From positions 62,001-126,000 of the forward strand of contig JBIOHC010000003.1 in NCBI GenBank assembly GCA_044448685.1: 64,000 nucleotides of DNA. The letters run 5' to 3'. Positions 24,684-33,449 of the stretch are shown piece after piece. Below the pieces are notes generated by a model. The model saw nothing but the letters and a program-made list of their open reading frames with translations, was not told the origin of the DNA and ran no database searches. The position numbers were made by a program, and so were the translations under genes. Within the stretch, counting starts at the first letter, position 1, and every line of letters starts with the position of its first letter. The DNA comes from Palsa-965 sp044448685 (GTDB lineage: Bacteria > Bacteroidota > Bacteroidia > Palsa-965).

Positions 24684-25159
24684 CGGTTCTGGTTTAGAAG
24701 CTGACAGGACGGATTTTCCGCTTCCTGTTTAATCAGTCTGTTCCTTTCTTCCAGAAAGCCTTTCATATACTGGGTCAGGAACAGTTTACAAAACAGGCGA
24801 CCTAATAACCCTAAAGGAGATTCAAAATCAAATACATCTTTCATTTCTGTCCCGCCTTCTATTCTCTGAAAGAGATGCAGGTGGTGTAATTTCCGGAAAG
24901 CCCCTTGCTGCATTTCACTTACAAAGCGAATCGGATATTCGAATTCGGTAATGCGTGATGTCAGGTTTTGCCATATCCCCAGATGCCGGGCTCTCCAGGT
25001 TACTTCATCATGCAGCCCCATCAGTCCCTTTGTTTTACCTGCCAGGACACGTTCTCCTGTTTTAGAGGTGGAAAGCAAATGCAGTTCCACACTCCTGGAA
25101 AGATCAAAACAGATTTCCGGACTGGCCAGAATGCGGGTGTGTAAAATAATGCGTGGCAT
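24680..25159 (-). CDS. SRPBCC-family ligand-binding protein
   Basis: This 159-residue cytoplasmic protein has the START/SRPBCC pattern: IILHTRILASPEICFDLSRSVELH at the start, TWRARHLGIWQNLTSRI in the middle, RFVSEMQQGAFRKLHHLH, and DVFDFESPLGLLGRLFCKLFL leading to the long C-terminal helix. Such proteins bind hydrophobic ligands; this subgroup is commonly beside SDR-type epimerases. It lies one base from the upstream SDR gene and overlaps the downstream DUF2071 gene by four. The ligand is unknown. Confidence 0.85.
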   Translation of the reverse strand: MPRIILHTRILASPEICFDLSRSVELHLLSTSKTGERVLAGKTKGLMGLHDEVTWRARHLGIWQNLTSRITEFEYPIRFVSEMQQGAFRKLHHLHLFQRIEGGTEMKDVFDFESPLGLLGRLFCKLFLTQYMKGFLEERNRLIKQEAENPSCQLLNQNR

Positions 25160-25160
25160 G

Positions 25161-26108
25161 CTACCGTGTATGTGTCAAATCAGCAATTGCTTCAGAAGCT
25201 GTATTGAATTTGAAAACAAATCCATTTTTCAGCAGGCGTCCCGGAACAACCCATCTGCTTTTTAATACCAGTTCTGTTTCCGTGCGGAGAAAGAATGCTC
25301 CTATGCCCAGCATCCAGCCCGGGGTACGGAAGCTGAACGGAGCTCCTGCCGCTTTACGAACCAGAGCCATAAATTCCCTGTTTGTACACGGAACCGGAGC
25401 CGTGCAATTAAAGGCCCCTTTCCAATCCTTATGTTGTATGCAGGCTGCAACGACACCGGCAAAATCCTTTTCATGTATCCAGCTCATGTATTGATTCCCG
25501 CTACCCATCGCTCCTCCAAGACCTTTTTTGGCCAGCCCGGTTAATACAGGCAAGACCCCATGATCTTTTCCAAGCACCATAGCAATACGCAGTATTATTT
25601 TACGGGTATGAGGGCATGGATATTTGGCAAGCGCTTCTTCCCAATGGGTACATATGTCTACAGAAAAACCCTTTCCCACTTCCCCGCTCTCTTCATCCAT
25701 AGGCTTGTCTTCGGCATGTCTGTAAATGGTTGCTGAACCGGCATTGATCCACACAGGGGGTGGTAGTTTGCAAGCTGCAACAGCAGCACCCAAAGCTTCT
25801 GTGCTCTGAACCCTTGAGTTCATTATCTCTGCCATGTTCTTTTCTGTATAGCGGCAATCCACTGAGCGCCCGCTCAGGTTGATGAGGACATCAGCTCCTT
25901 CGAGCTCCTTACACCAGAGCCCGGGATTCACTCCATCCCAGTAAACAACCTTTGCCCCGCTTACTTGTTCATTCCGCTTGCGGCTTAAAATGGTATAGCG
26001 GGCCTCCTTATAAGGGAGGAAACCTATCAGACTTTGGCCCATTGCACCGCTGCCACCGGCAAGGATAATGTGCAAAGGTTTGTTTCGGTCAATCGGGGCT
26101 GTTTTCAT
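25161..26108 (-). CDS. TIGR01777-type NAD(P)-dependent epimerase (SDR superfamily)
   Basis: This 315-residue extended SDR protein has a nucleotide-binding loop (LAGGSGAMGQSLIGFL), DVLINLSGRSVDCRY, and a C-terminal DUF1731-type region (APVPCTNREFMALVRKAAGAPFSFRTPGWML). The usual YxxxK catalytic motif is not clear, as in many TIGR01777 proteins. Its substrate is unknown. It precedes the SRPBCC and DUF2071 genes. An 18-base palindrome lies just upstream of its start codon and resembles one in front of the regulator gene. Confidence 0.9.
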   Translation of the reverse strand: MKTAPIDRNKPLHIILAGGSGAMGQSLIGFLPYKEARYTILSRKRNEQVSGAKVVYWDGVNPGLWCKELEGADVLINLSGRSVDCRYTEKNMAEIMNSRVQSTEALGAAVAACKLPPPVWINAGSATIYRHAEDKPMDEESGEVGKGFSVDICTHWEEALAKYPCPHTRKIILRIAMVLGKDHGVLPVLTGLAKKGLGGAMGSGNQYMSWIHEKDFAGVVAACIQHKDWKGAFNCTAPVPCTNREFMALVRKAAGAPFSFRTPGWMLGIGAFFLRTETELVLKSRWVVPGRLLKNGFVFKFNTASEAIADLTHTR

Positions 26109-26131
26109 GCTTCTTACGTTTAGTTCAATAC

Positions 26132-26149
26132 TTTCAATAATTATTGAAA
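26132..26149 (-). promoter_or_regulatory. Palindromic operator candidate before the SDR gene
   Basis: TTTCAATAATTATTGAAA is a perfect 18-base palindrome, 24 bases upstream of the SDR start. It has the form TTTCA-N8-TGAAA, the same as the site at 26715-26732 in front of the regulator gene. Confidence 0.6.
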
Positions 26150-26165
26150 CATTCGGACAAAAAAA

Positions 26166-26672
26166 TTATTTCAGCAACTTCATCAAGGCGCTGAGGTACC
26201 ATACTTCATCTGCTTTTGAAATGGATTCCAGGACCCTGTCGGTACGGGAGGCGAAATTGCTGATTCCTTCAATGGATTCATTGAAGGCTTTTATGGCCGG
26301 GTCTTTCTTATCTCCATCTATTTCCTGCAGCTCTTCCAATACTTTGAAGATTGGCTCGAGTTCCCTCCTCCTGCGTTCTTTCACCACCTGTCGGAACACC
26401 TTATAGATATCCTTCTCGGCCTGGAAAAACTCCCTTCTTTCACCCGGCTTCAAAGCTTTCTGAACCAAACCCCAGTCTATCAGTGCCCGTATATTCAGGT
26501 TGGCATTGCCCCTTGAAATCTTCAGTTCATCCATGATTGTTTCGGCAGAAAGGGGTTCGGGCGAGATGAGCAGGAGGGCATGAACCTGTGCCATGGTGCG
26601 GCTTATACCCCAGTTGGACCCAAGTGTTCCCCAGGCTTCTATAAACTTTTCCTTTCCTTCCTGCAGCTTCAT
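26166..26672 (-). CDS. GbsR/MarR-type transcriptional regulator
   Basis: This 168-residue winged-helix protein resembles the GbsR branch of MarR regulators. It has GISRTMAQVHALLLISPEPLSAETIMDEL, the recognition-helix segment KISRGNANLNIRALIDWGL and a basic wing (KPGERREFFQ). No cysteine sensor is obvious. It is upstream of the SDR-SRPBCC-DUF2071 genes and probably controls them: two matching palindromes flank it, one across its own -33 box. The effector is unknown. Confidence 0.88.
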   Translation of the reverse strand: MKLQEGKEKFIEAWGTLGSNWGISRTMAQVHALLLISPEPLSAETIMDELKISRGNANLNIRALIDWGLVQKALKPGERREFFQAEKDIYKVFRQVVKERRRRELEPIFKVLEELQEIDGDKKDPAIKAFNESIEGISNFASRTDRVLESISKADEVWYLSALMKLLK

Positions 26673-26690
26673 GTGTTGGGATTAACACCC

Positions 26691-26732
26691 CAAAGGTAGG
26701 ATCTCTTTTCGAACTTTCAAAATATAATGAAA
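26691..26732 (-). promoter_or_regulatory. Regulator promoter with overlapping palindromic operator
   Basis: On the minus strand TTTG (26718-26721) and TACCTTTG (26691-26698) are 19 bases apart, a full match to the Bacteroidota promoter pattern, 18 bases before the regulator ATG. The inverted repeat TTTCA-N8-TGAAA at 26715-26732 covers the -33 element; its arms extend to AACTTTCA/TGAAAGTT (26712-26735). A protein bound there would block the promoter, which fits autorepression. Confidence 0.65.
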
Positions 26733-26744
26733 GTTTACTAATAA

Positions 26745-26777
26745 CCCCTCCCTTTAGGGAGGAGGTGAAGGGAGGGG
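26745..26777. repeat. REP-like palindrome (CCCCTCCCTT hairpin)
   Basis: CCCCTCCCTT (26745-26754) and AAGGGAGGGG (26768-26777) form a perfect ten-pair inverted repeat with a 13-base loop; a competing inner hairpin CCTCCC/GGGAGG also exists. It lies between divergent promoters. Similar CCCCCCTAAAACCCCTC sequence occurs at 60233-60249, suggesting a dispersed palindromic element. Confidence 0.5.
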
Positions 26778-26819
26778 ATTAAAGGGGTTTATTCCAATTT
26801 TTTCCGTAACTTGCCTATT

Positions 26820-26851
26820 CTTCAGGTCTGATTCGAACCAATAACCTGAAG
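26820..26851 (+). promoter_or_regulatory. Inverted repeat in the MORN-protein gene leader
   Basis: CTTCAGGT (26820-26827) and ACCTGAAG (26844-26851) form a perfect eight-base inverted repeat with a 16-base spacer, ten bases before the start codon. It could be an operator or a leader hairpin near the ribosome site; nothing further supports a choice. Confidence 0.35.
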
Positions 26852-26860
26852 TACACCATC

Positions 26861-27409
26861 ATGAAACAACTGTTTATTCTGTGTCTCTCCCTGTTTATTG
26901 CAGGCTCTGTCTCTTCCCAAACAGTAAAAACTGAAAAATGGAAGAACGGAAAGGATAAATCCACAGGAGCCTATAAAATGGATATTCCTGTCAGCGCCAA
27001 TGCCAGCAAGGAAGACCTGGCCAAGATAAGCGCACAGCTGGTGAAAGTAGGAACCTGGAAATACTGGTTTGAAAGCGGACAACTTCAGGCTGAAGAGAAT
27101 TATACAGACGGACTGCGCAGCGGCATTCAGAAATCCTGGTATACCAATGGTAAACCGGAATCAGTTGTTGATCTGAACGCGAAAACAGCCATCTACTGGT
27201 ATGATAATGGTCAGAAACAAAGTTCCGGTCAGGTGCTTTCGAATGCAGCCCCTACAGGACACTGGACTTCCTGGCATTCCAACGGTGCAAAAAACTCAGA
27301 AGGTGTATACAATGCCGCCGGAAACAAAGAAGGATCCTGGCAGTTCTGGGATTCCAATGGCCAGCTCATTGGTCAACAGACATATAAAAACGGTATTGCA
27401 CAAAACTGA
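26861..27409 (+). CDS. Secreted MORN-repeat protein
   Basis: This 182-residue protein has a signal peptide (LFILCLSLFIAGSVSS) and four or five MORN_2-type repeats: GTWKYWFESGQLQAEENY, GIQKSWYTNGKPESV, AIYWYDNGQKQSSGQV, GHWTSWHSNGAKNSEGVY, GSWQFWDSNGQLIG. These repeats form beta-hairpin ladders. Proteins of this kind are sometimes annotated as YwqK-type antitoxins, but no toxin gene lies beside it. Probably envelope-located; role unknown. Confidence 0.85.
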   Translation: MKQLFILCLSLFIAGSVSSQTVKTEKWKNGKDKSTGAYKMDIPVSANASKEDLAKISAQLVKVGTWKYWFESGQLQAEENYTDGLRSGIQKSWYTNGKPESVVDLNAKTAIYWYDNGQKQSSGQVLSNAAPTGHWTSWHSNGAKNSEGVYNAAGNKEGSWQFWDSNGQLIGQQTYKNGIAQN

Positions 27410-27441
27410 TACATTTCCATTATCCCTCTTCCTTCTTCTCT

Positions 27442-27469
27442 GCTCCCGGTTGGCGGGAGCATTTTTTTT
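27442..27469 (+). terminator. Terminator after the MORN-protein gene
   Basis: GCTCCCG and CGGGAGC pair around a five-base loop and are followed by A and eight T. It lies 33 bases after the stop codon and separates this gene from rnr. Confidence 0.85.
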
Positions 27470-27510
27470 AGTACCGGGCCCATAACAAAGCCCATCCTTA
27501 AAACTCAATT

Positions 27511-29859
27511 ATGTCAAGAAAATTTAAAAAAACAAAACCGAATAAATCCTCCAAGTATCTTTTTGAAGATGTCGTAAAGGCCCTCAACAATAATCCTTCC
27601 CGGTCTTATAATTATAAACAGATTGCTTCCCTGCTGAATATTGAAGAGCATGCTCAAAAAATGCTCATTCAGGCTGTGTTGGTAAAACTGGCTGAACAGG
27701 GACTGGTAAAAGAAGTGGAACGGGGTAAGTTTCAGGCTTCCAAGACAGGAGCCACCATTACCGGTGTGGTTGATATGACTCAAAGCGGTTCCGCTTTTAT
27801 CATTTCTCCCGAGTCGGAAAAAGACATCTTCGTCTCCAACCGCAAAACCCTCAATGCCTATCAGGGCGATACGGTGAAGGTGCTTGTGTATCCCAACAGC
27901 GGAACAAGGAGACCAGAGGGAGAGATCACCGAAATCATCAAGCGGGTTAAGGATCAGTTTGTAGGTACCTTACAGGTATCCGCCAATTTCGCATTCCTGG
28001 TACCCGATAATGCAAAGACAGGAACGGATATTTATATCCCTCTGGATAAAATAGGAACAGCTAAAAACGGACAAAAAGTAATAGCCCGTGTTACAGACTG
28101 GGCTACACGCGGTCATAACCCTATCGGTGAAGTGACGAAGGTGCTGGGCAATGCCGGTGAACATGAAACAGAAATCCATGCCATACTCGCAGAGTTCGGC
28201 CTGCCTTACGATTTCCCAAAAGATGTGGAACGCTTTGCCGATTTACTTCCTGTTGAAATAACGGCAGCAGAGATTGCCAAACGCCGTGACTTCCGCGATA
28301 TCACCACCTTTACTATTGACCCTCACGATGCAAAGGATTTTGATGATGCCTTGTCATTACGCAAACTCAAAAACGGGAACTGGGAAATAGGTGTACACAT
28401 TGCCGATGTATCCCATTATATAAAACCCGGGAATATCCTCGATACCGAAGCGCTTGCAAGAGCAACCTCGGTGTATCTGGTCGACCGGGTTGTGCCTATG
28501 CTTCCAGAAATCCTTTCCAACAATATCTGTTCACTACGGCCAAAGGAAGACAAACTTTGTTTCTCTGCCGTATTCGAAATGGATGATCAGGCCCGTGTGC
28601 TGGAACAATGGTTCGGACGCACCGTTATACATTCCAACCACCGATTTTCCTATGAAGAGGTACAGACAATTATTGAAGCAGGTAAGGGCGAATATGTCAG
28701 TGAGATCTTAACCCTGGATCGTCTTGCAAAAATATTGCGTGCCGAACGTTTTAAACGCGGCTCCATAGCCTTTGATAAGCTGGAAGTTAAATTCCACCTC
28801 GATGAAAATGCAAATCCTACCGGGGTTTATTTCAAGGAGATGAAAGATTCCAACCGCCTCATTGAAGACTTTATGCTGCTTGCCAACCGTAAAGTTGCCG
28901 AGTATGTAGGAAAGCCCAGAGAAGGACAGGACAAGAAAAAACCAAAAGAGGGGAAAGTCCCCAACCGCTTTTTTGTGTACCGTGTGCATGACACCCCTAA
29001 TGAAGACAAGCTTGAAAACCTCAGCCAGTTTGTAGCCCGTTTCGGTTATAAGATCAAGACCAATACAGAAAAAGCCATTGCCGAAACCATGAATACCATG
29101 CTTAAAGAGGTACATGGAAAGCCTGAGGCAGGAATGATTGAAACCCTGGCAGTACGTTGTATGTCAAAAGCAGTCTATACAACGAATAATATCGGTCACT
29201 ATGGTTTAGGATTCGATCATTACACCCATTTCACATCTCCCATACGCCGTTACCCCGATGTACTCGTACACCGCCTCCTCCAGCATTATCTGGATGTGGA
29301 TCAGGGCCGCCCTTCCAAACTCTATCTGGATGAAAGCGAACTCGAGGAAGAGTGTAAACATTCTTCCGAACGGGAAAAGCTGGCAGCTGATGCCGAACGT
29401 GCTTCCATCAAATTCAAACAGGTACAATACCTGCAGGATAAGATTGGAGAAGAGTTCGACGGTATTGTTTCAGGTGTTACCGAATGGGGACTCTTCGTGG
29501 AGATCACAGAAAATCATTGTGAAGGTCTTGTACGTATACGGGAGATGAAGGATGACTCTTATTTCTTTGATGAAGAAAATTATTGCCTCCGCGGACGAAA
29601 ACCAGGCAATATATTCACTCTTGGTGATGCAGTCCGTATCAAAGTCAAAAATGCAGACCTTGTTAAAAAGCAGCTTGACTTCGAACTGGTAAAACGAGCC
29701 GAAGCAAAGAAACCGGAAAGCCCTGCTCCTGAAAAAGGAAAAAAGAATACTCCTGCCAAACAGGAACAGAACAAGCCGGAACAGAAAACTGTTCCGGCCA
29801 AAGAAAACAAAAAAGGATCCGAAACTTCATTCAGTGATGAGTGGGGGTTTGAGGTGTGA
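27511..29859 (+). CDS. rnr: Ribonuclease R
   Basis: This 782-residue 3'-5' exoribonuclease has an N-terminal winged-helix region (about 20-80), cold-shock OB folds, and the RNB catalytic domain with DPHDAKDFDDALS, whose Asp residues bind the metal, and HIADVSHYIKPG. Next come the S1 domain (EFDGIVSGVTEWGLFVEI) and a Lys/Glu/Pro-rich tail (about 735-775). It degrades structured RNA in the cytoplasm. Length is in the family range. It is preceded by a terminator and followed after 19 bases by the next gene, so the two may be co-transcribed. Confidence 0.97.
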   Translation: MSRKFKKTKPNKSSKYLFEDVVKALNNNPSRSYNYKQIASLLNIEEHAQKMLIQAVLVKLAEQGLVKEVERGKFQASKTGATITGVVDMTQSGSAFIISPESEKDIFVSNRKTLNAYQGDTVKVLVYPNSGTRRPEGEITEIIKRVKDQFVGTLQVSANFAFLVPDNAKTGTDIYIPLDKIGTAKNGQKVIARVTDWATRGHNPIGEVTKVLGNAGEHETEIHAILAEFGLPYDFPKDVERFADLLPVEITAAEIAKRRDFRDITTFTIDPHDAKDFDDALSLRKLKNGNWEIGVHIADVSHYIKPGNILDTEALARATSVYLVDRVVPMLPEILSNNICSLRPKEDKLCFSAVFEMDDQARVLEQWFGRTVIHSNHRFSYEEVQTIIEAGKGEYVSEILTLDRLAKILRAERFKRGSIAFDKLEVKFHLDENANPTGVYFKEMKDSNRLIEDFMLLANRKVAEYVGKPREGQDKKKPKEGKVPNRFFVYRVHDTPNEDKLENLSQFVARFGYKIKTNTEKAIAETMNTMLKEVHGKPEAGMIETLAVRCMSKAVYTTNNIGHYGLGFDHYTHFTSPIRRYPDVLVHRLLQHYLDVDQGRPSKLYLDESELEEECKHSSEREKLAADAERASIKFKQVQYLQDKIGEEFDGIVSGVTEWGLFVEITENHCEGLVRIREMKDDSYFFDEENYCLRGRKPGNIFTLGDAVRIKVKNADLVKKQLDFELVKRAEAKKPESPAPEKGKKNTPAKQEQNKPEQKTVPAKENKKGSETSFSDEWGFEV

Positions 29860-29878
29860 GTCCAAAGCCTCTTTTATT

Positions 29879-31996
29879 ATGACTTTTTTCTCCCTGCCTT
29901 CTCTTAAATACAGGATTCTGTTCCTGATATTGCCTGTCTCCTATTTACTGTTTGCTTTCCAGCTCCTTCATGCCGGAAGCGGTTTTTATATGAGCGGGCA
30001 TGATCCTGTTTACCCCTACCTGATGAATGCCCTTAACCTGGCATCAGGACATATGGAAGTAGGTATTTTCGAACATCCCGGTACTCCGCTTGAAATTTTT
30101 GGCGCTGTTATTATCCGTATCCGCCATCTGTTCTGTTCAGACGGCCTTTCCATTACGGAAGATGTAATCAGGCATTCGGAAGCTTATCTCTATACCCTGG
30201 CTTATTCACTGATTACGCTCCTGGCACTTGTTTGCTTCCTGACCGGTAATTTTGTTTACCGTAAAACCGGTAAACTGATTCCCGCTATATTGCTCCAGCT
30301 TGTTCCGGCTGTATCTCCCGACATGATAGAGCATGCCCTGCTCCTGAAACCGGAAGCCTTTATCATCCTTATCAATATTTTTCTGGCTGCCTTTCTGTAT
30401 GTGAAAGCTTTTGAAAGTAAGGAAGAGAATCCCTGGGGAACAAAAACCATCCTCCTTACCGGTATGCTGATGGGTGTTCTCATCGCCTCTAAAATTATCT
30501 GTGCCCCCTTTGTCATGATTGTACTGCTCTTGCTGAAAGATGTACGCAAAATGATCCTGTTCTCCTCTTCTGCTGCTATTTCCTTTTTTCTCTGCATTAT
30601 TCCTATCCTGTCGAAATACCAACTGGTTATCCATTGGATTAAGGATTTATGGAAACATGACGGGCATTACGGGCAGGGGCAAGACAGGGTCCTGGATCCC
30701 CACCTGTTCTTCTACAATTTAAAAGTAATGGCTTTGTCCAACCCTCCTTTTACGATTGCCTGTTTAGTACTTACTGCTGCGGTGGTCAGTATCCTTTTCC
30801 GGAAAGTGTACCGCAAGGAACCTTTCGGTTCCGGAGCACGTTTCCTTGTCGGCGCATGGATTTCCTTCTCTGTCCTGATCTTTTTTGTGGCCAAGCATTT
30901 TTCCTATCACTACCTTATCTGCGCACAGACTTTTATTCCGGCAGTTCTCCTGGGAAGCGTAAGTTTGCTCTCTCCCTTCATTCAGGTTGGTTTTATTAAA
31001 CGCTATTCCAAAGCCCTTGGGTTGATGCTGGCTTTTTCATTCCTGGTCTTCACCTGTGGACGGCAGTGGTATGGACTGCGTTTTTACAAACAGGTTCAAA
31101 CGGCTATGCAGGGAACAGAGAAATTTATTGCCACTCAGGAACACATTCCTTTTATCACAATCAGTGAGGATCATTCCTGCTTTGTGGAGCCTTCGGTATG
31201 GTTCGGGATTATGTATACAGGAGCACTAAGAGATTCCTATTTTACATTGGCCAGGGCCGCTTACCCCTTGTGGAATTATTACCTCCCTGCCTCCAAAAAC
31301 CTGTTCCATTGGGATGAAGAAGTGTTTGCAGCAGACCTGTTCCGCAAATATCCCCGGGTGATGGTTTATTTTATTGACCGATATCCGGAAGAAGAAAAAA
31401 AGGTGATGGATGAGCTCTGCACTTCACCCGATGGAGTGATGATGGGTGCTTACCACAAAGTCTGGTCTGAAACATTTATGACGGAAGATGTTTTTATCAT
31501 TGATGTGGCAGCTGACAAGGTACCGAAAGAACAAGCTCCCCGCCTTCTGATTACAAGTGACCTGGAAATCCTGAGTGCCGGGGGAAAAGAATTCTCTTCT
31601 TCTGACGGCTTATTTCATTTTCAGAAAGGGGAACTGGTGAATCATCAGGAATTTCATTCGGGCCACAATTCCGTTCGCCTGGATGCACAGCATCAGTTTG
31701 GCCTGGATCTGAATTTTGAAGTCAGGCCGGGCGATTATGTGGAGACGAGTGTATGGAGGAAGTCCGGAGATGAAAACGGGGCCATGGTTCTAACAGCTAA
31801 AGACGCCAGCCGATTTTACGGAGCCTGTTCCTCGGTAACGAAAACGGAAGCGAATGGATGGTCTCTTATCAAATGCAGGGTGCGTATTCCGGATGATTAT
31901 CCTGAAAAACTGATTTATTTCTATCTCTACTATACAGGGAAAAAAGAGGTTTACTTTGATGATATTCAGATCAAAGTCATTCCTTCCAATTCCTGA
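29879..31996 (+). CDS. GT-C-like membrane protein with C-terminal beta-sandwich
   Basis: This 705-residue protein starts at 29879 (MTFFSLPSLKYRIL), the ATG after which a first membrane segment follows. About eleven hydrophobic helices occupy residues 1-420. An acidic first loop (SGHDPVYPYLMNAL) and FEHPGTPLEIFGA resemble lipid-linked GT-C glycosyltransferases. The C-terminal 130 residues are soluble and read as a jelly-roll beta-sandwich (DLNFEVRPGDYVETSVWR, VYFDDIQIKV), like carbohydrate-binding modules. No sugar donor motif is decisive, so a transferase role is inferred. It converges on an SGNH gene with four bases between. Confidence 0.6.
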   Translation: MTFFSLPSLKYRILFLILPVSYLLFAFQLLHAGSGFYMSGHDPVYPYLMNALNLASGHMEVGIFEHPGTPLEIFGAVIIRIRHLFCSDGLSITEDVIRHSEAYLYTLAYSLITLLALVCFLTGNFVYRKTGKLIPAILLQLVPAVSPDMIEHALLLKPEAFIILINIFLAAFLYVKAFESKEENPWGTKTILLTGMLMGVLIASKIICAPFVMIVLLLLKDVRKMILFSSSAAISFFLCIIPILSKYQLVIHWIKDLWKHDGHYGQGQDRVLDPHLFFYNLKVMALSNPPFTIACLVLTAAVVSILFRKVYRKEPFGSGARFLVGAWISFSVLIFFVAKHFSYHYLICAQTFIPAVLLGSVSLLSPFIQVGFIKRYSKALGLMLAFSFLVFTCGRQWYGLRFYKQVQTAMQGTEKFIATQEHIPFITISEDHSCFVEPSVWFGIMYTGALRDSYFTLARAAYPLWNYYLPASKNLFHWDEEVFAADLFRKYPRVMVYFIDRYPEEEKKVMDELCTSPDGVMMGAYHKVWSETFMTEDVFIIDVAADKVPKEQAPRLLITSDLEILSAGGKEFSSSDGLFHFQKGELVNHQEFHSGHNSVRLDAQHQFGLDLNFEVRPGDYVETSVWRKSGDENGAMVLTAKDASRFYGACSSVTKTEANGWSLIKCRVRIPDDYPEKLIYFYLYYTGKKEVYFDDIQIKVIPSNS

Positions 31997-32000
31997 CTCT

Positions 32001-32699
32001 TCATTTCAGATAGGGTTGTAAAAGGTTTTTCCATATCAGATACCCTTCGTCAACCAGGTGTATTCCATCCCAGGTCAGACGGGGATTGATGGCTCCGTCA
32101 CTTACAAAATTATCATGCAGATCTACATAGGTAATAGACTCTTCGGAGGCCAGTGTTTTCAATGCCTCATTCTCCTCTAATACGACCTCATTCACATCGG
32201 CTGTGGAAGTGAGCCAGCTATCCTTCATGCGCACTGGTAAAATACTCTGTATATAAATAAGGGTGGAAGGACTCTGCTGCTTCACCTGTTCAATAATGGC
32301 TTTGTATTTTCTCCTGACCTCTTTCACAGGTACGTGTTCAACAAGGTCATTTATTCCTACTTCAATAAATAATCGGGAAGGGTGCAGGGAAATAACCTCG
32401 TCCAGTCTTTTTTGAACTCCCTCCAGGAAATCTCCGGTTATACCTCTGTTGATGATAGTTGAATCGCCGAGAATTCCAAGGTCGAATAATTCGGTGAGAC
32501 TGTTTCCGAGAAAAACAATCCGGCCTGATGTTCTGGGCTGGGCCCTGAACTCAGCCATGCGTTCATTCCAGTGCTGCCCGTTCAGGGTTATATCAATGAT
32601 CTGTCTGATCTTGTGACGGCGGTAAAGGGAAAATGAAAAAAATCCGATCACAACCAACAGAAATAATATGGAGCTGATCCTCCTCAGTGTGAATTTCAT
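32001..32699 (-). CDS. SGNH/GDSL-family hydrolase, membrane-anchored
   Basis: This 232-residue protein has an N-terminal membrane anchor (residues 8-25) and the SGNH blocks: FLGNSLTE (Ser nucleophile), NRGITGD (Gly), EVGINDL (Asn) and LTWDGIHLVDEGY (Asp/His). It would hydrolyse esters, perhaps on surface glycans, in the periplasm. The next gene upstream encodes a close paralogue with the same block order, so a tandem duplication is likely. The two are seven bases apart on the minus strand. Confidence 0.9.
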   Translation of the reverse strand: MKFTLRRISSILFLLVVIGFFSFSLYRRHKIRQIIDITLNGQHWNERMAEFRAQPRTSGRIVFLGNSLTELFDLGILGDSTIINRGITGDFLEGVQKRLDEVISLHPSRLFIEVGINDLVEHVPVKEVRRKYKAIIEQVKQQSPSTLIYIQSILPVRMKDSWLTSTADVNEVVLEENEALKTLASEESITYVDLHDNFVSDGAINPRLTWDGIHLVDEGYLIWKNLLQPYLK

Positions 32700-32706
32700 A
32701 ATTTGT

Positions 32707-33411
32707 TCAGTTAGCCAGATAGGGTATTAATGCTTTTTCCCAGATCAGATATCCGTAAGGTGTCAGGTGAACTCCGTCTACAGTCAGATCCGGATTCATC
32801 TCTCCGCTCTTTTCAAACAAGGGATAAAGATCAACAAAAATGACATGGCAGCGTCTGGCCAGGTTTCTCAACTCTTCGTTCTTCTCCCGTATGATACGGT
32901 TGAACAAAGCATTACTCATCAATATACTCGGGTGACAAATCACAGGCAGAATACTTTGAATATAGATTCTTGTTTGTGGCAGCTGTTCTCTTATCTGTAT
33001 AATCATTGATTCCATATACCAGGGTATTGCATCATAGAGCTGTGTAGACATGATGTCATTCACTCCTCCTTCCAGAAAGATCCTTGCCGGTCTCAGGGAT
33101 AGCACTTCATTCATTCTTAAATGCATATCATGCAGGAAGTCACCCGGAAGCCCTCTGTTTATATAGCCTTCATTCCTTAACAGGTGAAAATGAAAAAAGC
33201 CAGTCAGACTGGTGCCTACAAATACAGTTCCCCCCGGGATTCGCGCTTGTACAGTTGATTCATTCCATTTCTGCATGTACCAATCAAGGAAGCACCCGTT
33301 CACGTTTGGGTCGTCGTTGCATACTTCTGCAGGCTTAGTGTGCCGGGTACAGCCAGGTGCCAAAGCCAGAAACAGAATAAGGGCGAGGGGGGAAAAGGAT
33401 TTCATTTGCAA
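32707..33411 (-). CDS. SGNH/GDSL-family hydrolase, lipoprotein
   Basis: This 234-residue paralogue of the following gene has a lipoprotein signal (LFLALAPGCTRHT; Cys21) instead of a membrane anchor. The SGNH blocks are FVGTSLTG (Ser), NRGLPGD, EGGVNDIM (Asn) and LTVDGVHLTPYGY (Asp/His). Block I has Thr where the classical motif has Asp (GDSL), shared in part with its neighbour. Both proteins share the ending HLT/VxxGYLIWxxxLxPYL. The substrate is unknown; the lipid anchor puts it at an envelope membrane. Confidence 0.9.
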   Translation of the reverse strand: MQMKSFSPLALILFLALAPGCTRHTKPAEVCNDDPNVNGCFLDWYMQKWNESTVQARIPGGTVFVGTSLTGFFHFHLLRNEGYINRGLPGDFLHDMHLRMNEVLSLRPARIFLEGGVNDIMSTQLYDAIPWYMESMIIQIREQLPQTRIYIQSILPVICHPSILMSNALFNRIIREKNEELRNLARRCHVIFVDLYPLFEKSGEMNPDLTVDGVHLTPYGYLIWEKALIPYLAN

Positions 33412-33449
33412 ACATGAATTCGTGTTCCGGTATTAATAAGGTTTCCGGC

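Noticed and set aside
26861..27409. MORN protein as antitoxin of a toxin-antitoxin system
   Set aside because: It has a signal peptide and no toxin gene next to it; the antitoxin label of the family is weakly founded.
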